Shown: in pieces, positions 54,187 to 64,000 of the stretch
Position numbering within the stretch: the stretch's first letter is position 1
How the letters are laid out: the number at the start of each line of letters is the position of its first letter
Assembly: GCF_963082655.1 (NCBI RefSeq)
Contig: NC_081552.1
Coordinates: forward strand, 5,456,648-5,520,647
From: Stomoxys calcitrans
Lineage: Eukaryota > Arthropoda > Insecta > Diptera > Muscidae
Direction of reading: 5' to 3'
Length of the DNA: 64,000 nucleotides
Position numbers and translations under genes: made by a program
Notes under the pieces: model-generated
Seen by the model: the letters and a program-made list of their open reading frames with translations, nothing else
What the model was told of the DNA's origin: nothing
Databases searched by the model: none

Positions 54187-56365
54187 AACACCAAAAAATA
54201 ATTTCCTTTTAACTTCACTTATCTATATATCTATATATATATATATATATATATATAGATATATATATACTAATTTGTGTTTGCTTGTATGTATGTGTGT
54301 TCCTTATAGACTCAGAAACAGCTAAACCGACTTTCTTGAAATTTTCAGAGATGGGGCATAATGATTCCATGGTGAAAATAGGGTACTACATTTTTTTTCT
54401 GAGGGGGTGGCGAGGGGGGGTGGAGGCGGACGAACCCTCCCCCTTACCCTAATTTACAGAAACGCCGGATCTCGGAGATGGGTGGTGCGATTTAAGCCAA
54501 ATTTTGTGTGCTCTCATATAGTACCCTAAAAATAAATATTTGGTATCCTAATTTCGGATGGGGTACCTAGGGGGGCCCCTACCCTAAACCCTACCAAACA
54601 TATATTTATACCAATCACCACAATATGGGACTCAAATGAAAGGTATTTACGATAAGAAAACGTATCTGATATCCAATTGTCGGACCAAGTGCTAGGGGGA
54701 CCACCTCAACCCCCAAAACAACCCTAAATCGGACTATTTACCGACCATGGCAATATGGGACTCAAATGAAAGGTATTTGCGAGTAGAATAAGAATCTTAT
54801 CTCCAAATGTGGGACCACATTTCTGGAGATCCACCCCTTTCCCAAAACACCTCACAAGCAAGACTTATATAGTGACCATGGGAATATGGAGCTTGAATAA
54901 AAAAAGGTATTTGAGAGTGGAATTAGAATCTGATATCCAAATATGGAAGCAAGTGTTTGGGGGGCCGCCTCTCGCCAAAACCATCCCCCAAACGGGACAA
55001 ATTTACGACCATAGCAATATGGGGCTCAAATGAACGGTCTTTGGGAGTAAAGCACGAATCTGATATCAATATTCGGGAAAAGTGTATGGGACCTCCCCAC
55101 CCACATAACACCACCCAAATAGGAAGTATTTGCTGACCATTGCAATATGCGGCTCAAAGGAGAGATATTTTAAAGTAGAACGTCCGCCCATCCACCAAAC
55201 CAGTCATGTTTGCCGAAGTTATTTGGGATTAGATTACGAATCTGTATCAACATTCGGGACCAACTGTCTAGGGAACATCCCGCCACCATAACAACCCCAA
55301 AAGATAATTTGGGTCTTCAAGACAGTGTTGCTCGATATTGATAGTTTTTAGGGCCCATACCCCTAACCGGACATATTTGCTGACTTTTGGAATTTGGGAT
55401 TTAAATGAAAGGTACTTGAAATTCGAAAACGAATTTAATATCCGATTTCGAGGCCAATGGCAATATGGTGTTCAAATAAATGATATAAAGATATATGCGA
55501 ATAGAACACGATGCTGATGTATTTTTAAGGCCAAGCATTTGGGGGACCACCCCACTCCTCAAAACACCACTAAATCGGGCATATTTTCCGGCCATATCAA
55601 TGTGGAGCTCAAATGAAAGGTATTGGGGAGTAGATCACTAAATTCATAGCCACTTTCGGGACCAATTTTGAGGGGGTCTACCCCTTTTCCAAAACACCCC
55701 ACGAAAAGGAATTATTTACTGACCATCGCAATATGAGCCTCAAATAAAAGTATATGGGAGTAGAACACGAATCTGATATTAAATGTGGGTCCATGTATTT
55801 GGGGAACCGCTTCTTCCCCAAAACACCCCCAAAGGGTAAACACATACCGACAATGCCAATATGTGGTTCAAAAGGTATTTGAGATAAGAAAATGAATTTG
55901 ATAACTAATTTTGGGGTGTTTAGGGGACGCCTCATCCTATAAACTCCCCTGAAACCAATGGCAACATGGGGTTTAAATAAATGGTATTTGAGAGAAGAGC
56001 ACGATGCTGATATTTTGTTAAGGGGCCAAGTGTCTGAGGGATCACCTCTCCCCAGATAACACTCCTAATTGGGACAAACGTATTTACCGATCATGGCAAT
56101 ATGGGGCTCCCACTGCCATATTCCCCATTGGAATATCGGGTTCAAATAAAGCCTTTACACGAATGGAGTACGTCTAACATCCAAACTTAGATTACCCTAA
56201 AATCACCGACCAAATCCACAGACAAATAAAGATCATATGGTATTGAGATAAACGCTGTTAGATTGTTATACTGTTAGTCAAGCGATATACATATACTATT
56301 TTCATAGCACTTTAATAGTCGAAAATAATTATTTTTAGGATAATTTTTTTCCACGTAATTTTCTG
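54187..56365. repeat. family L, longest copy, with (TA)n lead-in
   Basis: A palindromic (TA)n tract (about 54226-54270) precedes TAATTTGTGTTTGCTTG, CCTTATAGACTCAGAAACAG and ACCGACTTTCTTGAAATTTT. At least eleven ~130-bp units follow; starts at 54621, 54751, 54882 and 55015 give periods of 130-133. The end carries GAGTACGTCTAACATCCAAA and GTTAGTCAAGCGATATACAT, shared with 9.2-9.3 kb. The opening motif about a nucleotide-level cellular role is not evident; I see no coding capacity. Superfamily unknown. Confidence 0.75.
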
Positions 56366-56540
56366 GTTTAGCTAGTTTACTTATAAAATTAACAGAGCAT
56401 CGACAAAACGTGGTCGCCGAAAAATCCAATTTTTTGCAACTGCCATTGGCAACTTCAAATTTTTCAACTGACAACGTAATTGAACTAAGGTTGCCATCCC
56501 TAATCGACCCACAAGTTTCCAGTTTCAGACAATCGAAACA
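56366..56540. other. unassigned DNA
   Basis: The frame at 56410-56685 crosses into the next feature and is not supported. Confidence 0.35.
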
Positions 56541-56542
56541 AA

Positions 56543-56692
56543 GATATCATACCATTGGCATTGATATCATACCATTGGCGTTTCTTTTAAATACGAAAAT
56601 GCACAAACTATTAAACTGTGGACCGGCCAGACGGACGGATGTAATACACGAAGCACTGATAACTATGAGTCTGCCAATGGTGTGATATCCGC
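56543..56692. repeat. GATATCATACCATTGGC direct pair with an inverted partner
   Basis: GATATCATACCATTGGC occurs twice in tandem (about 56543 and 56564). TGCCAATGGTGTGATATC (about 56674-56691) is its inverse with one change. This could be a ~130-bp inverted-repeat element with one end duplicated. Confidence 0.6.
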
Positions 56693-58130
56693 GCCACGTG
56701 AATATGAAGCTGGTAATTTATTTTCTTCAATTCATAAAAACAATTTCTTCTTTCTAAACATATTCTCGAGGTCGTTTAAGCTCGAATAACGCAAAAGAAA
56801 ATAATTTTCGATATTTCTATAAAAGTAAAATTATAACCAAACTTCCAGCATTTCTGTGCACAAAATTTCGACGATTTTCGAAAGTTCCAAAAAGTATTAC
56901 ATTTTGAGGAAATATTCATTGGAAAAAAATTGAGGTTTTTTTATGAAAGAATTTTTAGAAAAAATTTTGCAATTTTCCCGGAAAGATTTGGACACAATTT
57001 TCAAGTCAAAAAGAAAAAGTGCAAACTTTCTGAAAAGTAAATGCATGTATTTTCCAAAAAAAAAAAATAAATAAAATTACGTTCAACAATCATTTTGAAA
57101 AAATGGCTAAAGTATGTTTTTATAAAAAAAAACTACAAACTCTTCTTACAAAAATATCTGAGTGCATAAAATTTGGAATTATGGAAAATTCCCTGGTAAC
57201 ACTGACTTTGAAGCCCACACCAATGAAGACGGAAAAAAGGCAACACGCGCGCTAAAACAATATTCAAAATAACCTTTTAAATGATTGTATGGCCACAAGA
57301 CAATGGACGACAAAAGGGCAGGTAAAGTGTATTAACCTGTCATAAATTCCCAAGCATTCCATCCATATATACTTGCAGTTATTCCGGGCAAAGCTAAGTG
57401 CCACCGTGGTTCCACTTCCAGTCCCAGTTGAATACCAGCAGTGACGATAACAAAGCTGAACATAAAGTTTGTTTGCATTTCAAAATGGCAAATGTGTACA
57501 CATGTGTGGGAGCGTGTGTTTGTGCGTGTTTCTAAGTAAAAAGAATCCCATAAAGCTGTTACTTATTGCATACTTTTGGGATGGTGTAGAAAATTCATAA
57601 ATATAGAATATATTAAGGCTTTATTTTCATTCTATGGCTCATACACATAATATGATGTGCTTTATGTGTGTGTGTGTGTGTGTGTGTGCGTATTTGTTTG
57701 TGCTTCCCCCATATAATCTCTTTTAATTATGATTTTCTTTATATTTCATGCTGGAAGGCTCATTTACACACCACTACACACCTACGCTTACAATTATAAA
57801 TATACAATCACTGCGAGCACACAAAAACCAACTTACCAAGCATCACAAAAGGAGGGAGTAAGTAGTATGTAATCGTCTGAAATTCATGTTGATGTTGTTT
57901 GTTGATGATAATGGGGAAATTGGAAAATGGGAAGAAGAAACTTTCAACAACAGGTATGATGGTGGTCGTTCGCTCATGTGAGAAGAGAGGAAATGCGCAA
58001 CCGACCGAAATAATAAATTAATGTTTTATTAGCAAATTAATCTCAATAACCAAAAGACATGCATTGAAGCTCCAAATAATCAAAAGCTTCTCCTACTTTC
58101 CCTTTTTCTCCCCGCTTGCTCTCACTTATT
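56693..58130. other. AT-rich, low-copy-looking DNA with a (GT)n microsatellite
   Basis: (GT)n at about 57667-57689. No repeat family or coding motif seen. Confidence 0.4.
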
Positions 58131-59441
58131 ATACCCTCCACCATAAGATGGGGGGTATACTAATTTCGTCATTCTGTTTGTAACTACTCGAAATATTCGT
58201 CTGAGACCCCATAAAGTATATATATTCTTGATCGTCGCGACATTTTATGTCGATCTAGCCATGTCCGTCCGTCCGTCCGTCCGTCCGTCCGTCTGTCTGT
58301 CGAAAGCACGCTAACTTCCGAAGGAGTAAAGCTAGCCGCTTGAAATTTTGCACAAATACTTCTTATTAGTGTAGGTCGGTTGGTATTGCAAATGGGCCAT
58401 ATCGGTCCATGTTTTGATATAGCTGCCATATAAACCGTTCTTGGGTCTTGACTTCTTGAGCCTCTAGAGTGCGCAATTCTTATCCGATCAGAATGAAATT
58501 TTGCACGACGTGTTTTGTTACGATAACCAACAACTGTGCCAAGTATGGTTCAAATCGGTCCATTATCTGATATAGCTGCCATATAAACCGATCTTGGGTC
58601 TTGACTTCTTGAGCCTCTAGAGTGCGCAATTCTTATCCGATTGAAATGAAATTTTGCACGACGTGTTTTGTTATTATATCCAATAACTATGCCAAGTATG
58701 GTTCAAATCAGTCCATAACCTGATATAGCTGCCATATAAACCGATCTTGGGTCTTGACTTCTTGAGCCTCTAGAGGGCACAATTCTTATCCGATTTGAAT
58801 GAGTTTTTGCATGCCGTATTTTATTCTTACTTTCAACAACTGTGTCAAATATGGTTCAAATCGGACTATAACCTGATATAGCTGTCATATAAACAGATCT
58901 GGGGATTTGACTTCTTGAGCTTCTAGGGGGCGCAATTCCTATCCGATTTGGCTGAAATTTTGCATGACGTATTTTATTCTTACTTTCAACAACTGTGTCA
59001 AATAAGGTTCAAATCGGTTCATAACCAGATATAGTAGCCATATAAACAGATCTGGGATCTTGACTTCTTGACCCCTAGAGGTCGCAATTATTATCCGATA
59101 TGCCTGAAATTTTGTACGACGGATCCTCTCATGACCATCAACAAACGTGTTTATTATGGTCTGAATCGGTCTATAGCCCGATACAGCTCCCATATAAATC
59201 GATCTCTCTATTTTACTTCTTGAGCCTCCAAAGCTGACATTTTACACAGGTCTCCAACATATAATTGAATTGTGGTCTAAACCGGATCATATCTTGATAT
59301 CACTCTAATAGCAGAACAAATCTTTTCTTATATCATTTTTTGCCTAAGAAGAGATGCCGGGAAAAGAACTGACTAATGCGCTCTATGGTGGAGGGTATAT
59401 AAGATTCGGCCCGGCCGAACTTAGCACGCTTTTACTTGTTT
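58131..59441 (-). mobile_element. mini-me/DINE-1-like element, full length, minus orientation
   Basis: TATACCCTCCACCATAAGAT and TTTCGTCATTCTGTTTG begin it. Then come CCCATAAAGTATATATATTC, TGTCGATCTAGCCATGTCC and a long GTCC/GTCT tract (about 58263-58301). About six ~150-bp units follow, the first three very alike. It ends TATGGTGGAGGGTATATAAG, hairpin TTCGGCCCGGCCGAA (59405-59419) and TTAGCACGCTTTTACTTGTTT. Together with 32.7 kb this defines the complete structure. Confidence 0.9.
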
Positions 59442-60605
59442 AAGTATAATTAAGTCGAACGAAAAAGTTGTTGGGGATAAATAATGCAAGGACTTTGTAT
59501 TGAAGAAAACTCCAACATAGAAGGAGGTGGAGTGTTGGCTAACTTTATGCCTTAAATAATAAAAAATGGAAAAAATCATTTCTTGCCGTTTGTTGCTTAT
59601 CAAGCAATTTAACAGTTGGTAAATGTTTTTTCAAGACACAAACTGATGGTAATCATTTGCTTGCTGGGTACAACAAGTAAAAAATCTCATTGCTCAAAAT
59701 TTCAGAAACGATAATTGGAAACAGATGAATATTTTTGTGGGATAACAGAAACACTTTTCGCATATGGTTAGAAGATGGAAGCAGGTACGCAGGGTGTCGA
59801 GATCTCATCTATTATTATGACTACTATATCGATAGTCTTTCAGGCACAAGTCTGAAATAATGTGAGGAACCTTTCAACCACAAAACTCAGGATTTATGTT
59901 AACAGTAAATAAGAAAACGGACAAATGGGCTGGGAAGAGCCTTCTAGACCAAATGGTTGGTGCATAGCGACTTCAAGATAGGAATGTATATACAATTGCC
60001 AAATAACTAGGACTAAGATGTTCAAATCGGCCAGAAATGAACTAAGAACCTGCTTCTCCTTGACAAGAAACTATCAGTACTAAAACTGTGGAAGCTCCCA
60101 TTGATGAGCATAAAAAGATGAAGCACTTGCTTTGTTCAAGTCCGGGGCTGCAAGGCGCAGGATCCCTACACTGGGAAGTCTCCAAATTGACAGGAAGTAA
60201 GTCCCAAGACGAGATAGGGAAATGAAGAAATGCAAGAAGAGAGTAGGAGACCATAAATTTTTCATACCTACATTGTGTGTCAAAGCGCAAGGACGTGGGC
60301 ATCCATTCCCAGTAAGTATGTGCTCCCAGGGGGACCTTTCAGAGCAGCTGGCAGCTTCAAGTCGGCAGGCCTTGTCATTGTACCCTCATGAAGGTTTTAA
60401 AGATATGTACTTCGACAAGGCTCAGACATTATATAAATAATTGGCCGTTGGTACATAGAACATTAAATTTAAAGATGGCATCTTTATTTCAAAGTTTTGG
60501 TTCTTTGGCTCGTTTTCATGGCTAAAATCCTACGAATAAGCACAAATCTTAAATATTCGGCCGACTTTTTTTTCTGTGCAATAGCGACAGATCAAAGCCT
60601 CTTTA
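59442..60605. other. mixed unassigned DNA, possible LINE 3' fragment inside
   Basis: Plus-strand reading at about 60085-60225 gives EAPIDEHKKMKHLLCSSPGL and QGAGSLHWEVSKLTG, which resembles the carboxy-terminal xxxHLLCxCPxL block of jockey/R1-group ORF2. The surroundings are too decayed to confirm. The overlapping minus frames (60042-60302) are shadows. Confidence 0.3.
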
Positions 60606-60945
60606 AGTTTAGTGGCTCAAGAAGTCAAGACCCAAGATCGGTTTATATGGCAGCTATATCAAAACATGGACCTGTTTGGCCCATTTACAATCCCAACCAA
60701 CCTACACTAATAAAAAGTATTTGTACGATATTTCAAGCGGCTTGCTTTACTCCTTCGAAAGTGAGTGTGCTTTCGACAGACCGACGGACGGACGGACGAA
60801 CATGGCTAGATCGACTTAAAATGACACGACGATCAAGAATATATATACTTTAAGGGGTCTTAGACGCATATTTCGAGGTGTTTCAAACAGAATGACGAAA
60901 TTAGTATACCCCCATCCTATGGTGGAGGGTATACAAACACCATTC
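60606..60945 (+). mobile_element. mini-me-like element, strongly 5'-truncated
   Basis: One unit (GTGGCTCAAGAAGTCAAGAC, CGGTTTATATGGCAGC), then GACAGACCGACGGACGGACG (about 60774), ATGGCTAGATCGACTTAAA, TATATATACTTTAAGGGG and the tail CATCCTATGGTGGAGGGTAT. Confidence 0.85.
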
Positions 60946-61394
60946 AGTACTTGGGAGTATTTTTATGTCGAATTCATCGCTGCTTCAGTGAGATATGAGA
61001 AATTACTCGCTGTATATGAAAGCGTTTCGCTGTCATTTTCAAAATATGAATTGATCACACAAATCGTTTGCAAACTGTTTAGTTTTCATATAAAAAAAAA
61101 AAAACAAAAAAAAGGCTTGTGTGTGTGTGTTTACCCATGCTTTTACAAAATCAATCATGTCAACCATGCCTTCGTACGAATTTCGTATTACGAAAGCAGA
61201 CGATAAGAAAACTAGTACTTTATTTGAAGCTAAATGTACCCGAATACATGCATTGTACAATGTGCACTCACTGAAATCCGAATCAATCTTTCTTATTTTA
61301 TGCATTCACTCATCTCATTATCTGTGTCTAGTTATCTGTTTTACTCAGTTCTCAATTGTCTCATACAATGTTGTATTTAAAAAAAAAAAAAAGA
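60946..61394. other. AT-rich DNA, no gene recognised
   Basis: Contains A runs and a short GT tract at about 61119. No motif. Confidence 0.4.
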
Positions 61395-61658
61395 TTACTC
61401 TATGATTATGAGTGTGTCTTGAAAGCAGAAATGAATGGTCTTGGGCATGCTTTTGTTGCACATCTTCTTCTCTGTATACCAGAGTCGGCTTGAAGATAAT
61501 TTATCTCCAGTGGTTCTTTCTGATTTATAAACAGCGACTCCCTGTATTTTCCTCTCGCTCACAAGATTGTCACAATTGGTCACAACGGGCCTAATTTTAG
61601 TTTCCTTTTTAGTGTATAAGATCGGGCCACGTCCAACATGCTCCATATGCAACAACAT
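61395..61658 (-). CDS. 87-codon orphan frame
   Basis: From an ATG at 61658 the frame gives MLLHMEHVGRGPILYTKK, RPVVTNCDNLVSERKIQGV and AVYKSERTTGDKLSSSRLW. It is balanced in composition, unlike neighbouring frames. I recognise no domain. It is uninterrupted but short and has no detectable promoter or splice partners. A fragment of a captured gene or transposon ORF is possible. Confidence 0.22.
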   Translation of the reverse strand: MLLHMEHVGRGPILYTKKETKIRPVVTNCDNLVSERKIQGVAVYKSERTTGDKLSSSRLWYTEKKMCNKSMPKTIHFCFQDTLIIIE

Positions 61659-61689
61659 TCAATTAACGGCATGGTGAATTTTTATTTAT

Positions 61690-62285
61690 TTTTTGTGATT
61701 ATTGATCTGGAACCCTATAAAGTCTATAAATTCTTGATCATCTTGACATTCTGAATCAATCTGGCCATGTCCGTCCGTTTGTCGAAATCACGATAGCGTT
61801 TGAAGGAATTAAGACATCGGCTCGAAATTTTGCACCGATATTTCTTATCTACGTAGATCGTTGGAAATTGCAAATGGGTCATATCGGTTTTAATTTGGAT
61901 ATTTCCCCAATATAAACCGATCGCTAGATTTGAGATCTTGAGCTCCTAGATACCTTAATTATCATCCGATTGGCAGAAATTTGGCACAAGGACTTGTATT
62001 TTGACTTCCAATATCCGTGCTGAGTATGGACCGAATCGGTCTATAATTTGAAATGGCCCGCAATTACATCTATCTCGGGATTTGACTTCTGGGGCACCTA
62101 GAATTTTCAATTTCCACCTGATTTGGCTGAAATTTGGCTCAAAGATTTCCAGCATTGCTACCAAGTATGGTCCGCATAGGTCTATATGCTGATAAAGGGC
62201 ACCTTAAATACCTATGCCCTGATAAGACTTCTTGAGACCATAGAGGCGACAATCAATTCCCGATTTGAATGTTGCAAAATAATCC
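61690..62285 (-). mobile_element. mini-me-like element, old copy, head lost
   Basis: CCTATAAAGTCTATAAATTC, CAATCTGGCCATGTCCGTCC, then four diverged units (AATATAAACCGATCGCTAG, GGCTGAAATTTGGCTCAAAG). Divergence from the 58-kb copy is visibly high. Confidence 0.75.
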
Positions 62286-62765
62286 TAACACCAACCGAGT
62301 TAATAAAAGTGAATTTTTAGCGCAATCCATTTAACATTTTTATAAGCCAATTTTCCTAAGATTTATATTAAATATTTAACTAAGACAAACACTGCGCGTT
62401 GATTTGAAGCAAAAGAAAATTAGAAAAATTCTACAAATAAATTTAATTCACATACACGTGCAAACCCCTTTAAAGTGTTTCCTATCATGTTTGTATATAT
62501 TCGCATGTTTTTGCCCAAAAGCTTTAATATTTCCAACAAAATAGGCTTTTTCGAGTGGATGCTTGTTGTTGTGTGTAAATTACTTTGTATCTCATATATA
62601 AACGATGAGGACATTAGACCATTGTAATAAGCTATTTAAACAAAAACAAGAAATTCTTAAAATATTCAAAAACCCATGGTATTTATTTTTTATTTCCCTT
62701 AGGCAAATTATAGTTCACAAAACATTCTTTCTATGATTTCTCGTGAAAGAAATCCGAAACCGTAC
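62286..62765. other. AT-rich DNA, no gene recognised
   Basis: Nothing supportable. Confidence 0.45.
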
Positions 62766-63185
62766 ACTCAAAAAATTTTGAACCTCAACACTAGTTAAAA
62801 TGAACTAACTTTGGGAAATATTGAACTTTCTATGGCGCTAAAGAATTATGTGCTTGCTACGATTACAATAATTGCATAACAGTTAGGAAATTGTTTGTAC
62901 ATACTTTTAGTTCACTTTTTACTTCCCGCTGGTAAAATATGAACTAACGAGCATTGATACTGAATGGTAAAATTTTTGAAAAAAATCGCTTTTTCCGCAT
63001 CTAATTGAAGAATCTAACATACATAACCCAGTTCCACCTGTCTCACACCCCCACGCTGACAATTGCTCAGCAAATTTAATATGAAACATTGCAATTATAA
63101 ATTAAATAAAACCTTACGTTTTGTCGCAGGCGAGTGTTGAACCAAGAACCTTCCGTTTAGAAAGCAGACGCTCTACGCATGCATC
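62766..63185 (-). repeat. tRNA-derived SINE-T, uninterrupted copy
   Basis: On the minus strand: AGAGCGTCTGCTTTCTAAAC, GGAAGGTTCTTGGTTCAACA (tRNA anticodon arm and B box), TTTATTTAATTTATAATTGC, GTGGGGGTGTGAGA, GTTAGTTCATATTTTACC, GGGAAGTAAAAAGTGAAC (the site occupied by a MITE at 27.2 kb), CTTTAGCGCCATAGAAAG and GTGTTGAGGTTCAAAATTTTTTGAGTGTACGG in order. It defines the element as about 420 bp. Confidence 0.75.
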
Positions 63186-63402
63186 CACATCACTATTATT
63201 TGAGTCGTTCACTATTTTTTTCTCAATAACTTATGAAGGTGATTTTTAAACACGCATTTGATTTTGACTTCACTTTGTATAGGACAACTGATCCATGTTA
63301 GAAACCCTTAATAAAATGCCATTAGAAACCTTTAAATGTTTATTACTGATACAAATTCTTATTTAAAAAAACCAAATTAGCTTTTTAGATTTTCTTGTAT
63401 CT

Positions 63403-63834
63403 ATGGAACATTCTACTTATTTACCAGTGACCCTGTTTGAAATGTTTGAAAAATGTGACCCTTTTATGCTGTTATTGGAAAATGCCTGTGTTCATAATAA
63501 AAACAAATATGCAATAGTTGAGCGTCATGCGCAACTTCATAAACCATTCAGATCAATACAGATGCATGTGCCGCCGACAAAAAGTCGTCAGCAACACATA
63601 CAGGTGACAGCTGAAACCATGCAAACTATTTCCGTGTCGCATAAACAGTCTGATGTACGCATTAGCCAAGAAAAGTCGTGCACGGTAACAAAAAAAAAAA
63701 TAAGAAGTGCAAAAATATGGAATAAAATTGCCAAGGTAAATTTGGCGAGTTTCGATATCCATCTCTTCTTTCTCGTCTCAAAACACAATTACAGGTCGAA
63801 ATTTAATATGCTGCAATGGTATAGTGGAAATTAG
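63403..63834 (+). CDS. 143-codon orphan frame, possible exon
   Basis: The frame begins MEHSTYLPVTLFEMFEKC and has a hydrophilic centre with HVPPTKSRQQHIQVTAE and KQSDVRISQEKSCTVTKKK. It meets a donor-like AAGGTAAAT at about 63731 (after KIWNKIAK). An acceptor-like CTTTTTAG precedes it at about 63383. If spliced this way the exon would be ~350 bp and the last ~33 codons intronic. No domain recognised and no neighbouring exon seen, so the call is weak. Confidence 0.25.
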   Translation: MEHSTYLPVTLFEMFEKCDPFMLLLENACVHNKNKYAIVERHAQLHKPFRSIQMHVPPTKSRQQHIQVTAETMQTISVSHKQSDVRISQEKSCTVTKKKIRSAKIWNKIAKVNLASFDIHLFFLVSKHNYRSKFNMLQWYSGN

Positions 63835-63944
63835 TTCTCACCTCTTCTGCTCAGAATAGCCTAAACACGCTGCGTGACATGGCCTGAAATTTCGGCAATT
63901 TATGAAGCAATGGAATATTTTAACGCAAATGATTTCGCAAAGGA

Positions 63945-64000
63945 ATAAAATTGTCTTTAGCGCTATATGAACTTTATTCGAAAGTAGTTTATTATAACTC
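63945..64000 (+). repeat. SINE-T tail, cut by the window end
   Basis: TCTTTAGCGCTATATGAACTT matches 27593-27613 of the split copy. Confidence 0.55.

Noticed and set aside
1..64000. CRISPR arrays, operons or prophage
   Set aside because: Tandem arrays here have long diverged units and the content is that of an insect nuclear genome.

Overview
The window looks like repeat-choked, gene-poor nuclear DNA of a calyptrate, probably muscid, fly (Stomoxys, Haematobia or Musca type). That assignment is inference from its content: AT-rich sequence with many GT/CA microsatellites, several mini-me/DINE-1-like elements, tRNA-derived SINEs, Tc1/mariner remnants and decayed non-LTR retrotransposons. I find no host protein-coding gene I can name. 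The longest open frames are chance frames, or short orphan frames for which I can only describe features.

Layout. 1-5.9 kb: 153-bp-unit tandem arrays and a GC-richer patch (2.15-2.54 kb). 5.9-6.5 kb: a mariner fold-back with 195-bp inverted arms. 6.6-9.5 kb: ~130-bp-unit repeats, a direct-repeat pair and a small ORF. 9.5-13.1 kb: low-copy-looking DNA with hairpins and microsatellites. 13.1-14.7 kb: a second mariner corpse and a fold-back element. 15-16.1 kb: a complete mini-me-like element. 16.5-17.5 kb: the best candidate for a host 5' leader or promoter. 20.16-23.12 kb: a nearly identical 1,478-bp tandem duplication inside a neighbourhood studded with a 12-14 bp palindrome (GTAACGGGCGTTAC). 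25.5-27.7 kb: two SINE families, one split by a 330-bp hAT-like MITE with a perfect 8-bp target duplication. 28.5-31.4 kb: a broken RNase-H-bearing LINE on the minus strand. 34.1-35.8 kb: a second LINE on the plus strand, itself split by a MITE. 37.1-37.4 kb: a PHD-like finger remnant. 38.7-45.5 kb: more mini-me copies and several small inverted-repeat elements. 47.5-50.5 kb: a Tc1-like MITE with a fold-back inside it, two unidentified minus-strand frames, and a Tc1 transposase remnant. 50.7-64 kb: arrays of all three tandem families, a mariner MITE, SINE copies and two orphan ORFs.

The parts do not form an operon or pathway. What the window records is layered transposition: many insertions can be ordered in time because they interrupt recognisable older repeats and sometimes leave an intact empty-site sequence elsewhere in the window.

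In the feature list, mini-me-like copies are called plus when they begin with the AACAAGTAAAAGCG head and end with the GGTGGAGGGTATA tail. Identification of families is from memory of their sequence character; no database search was possible.
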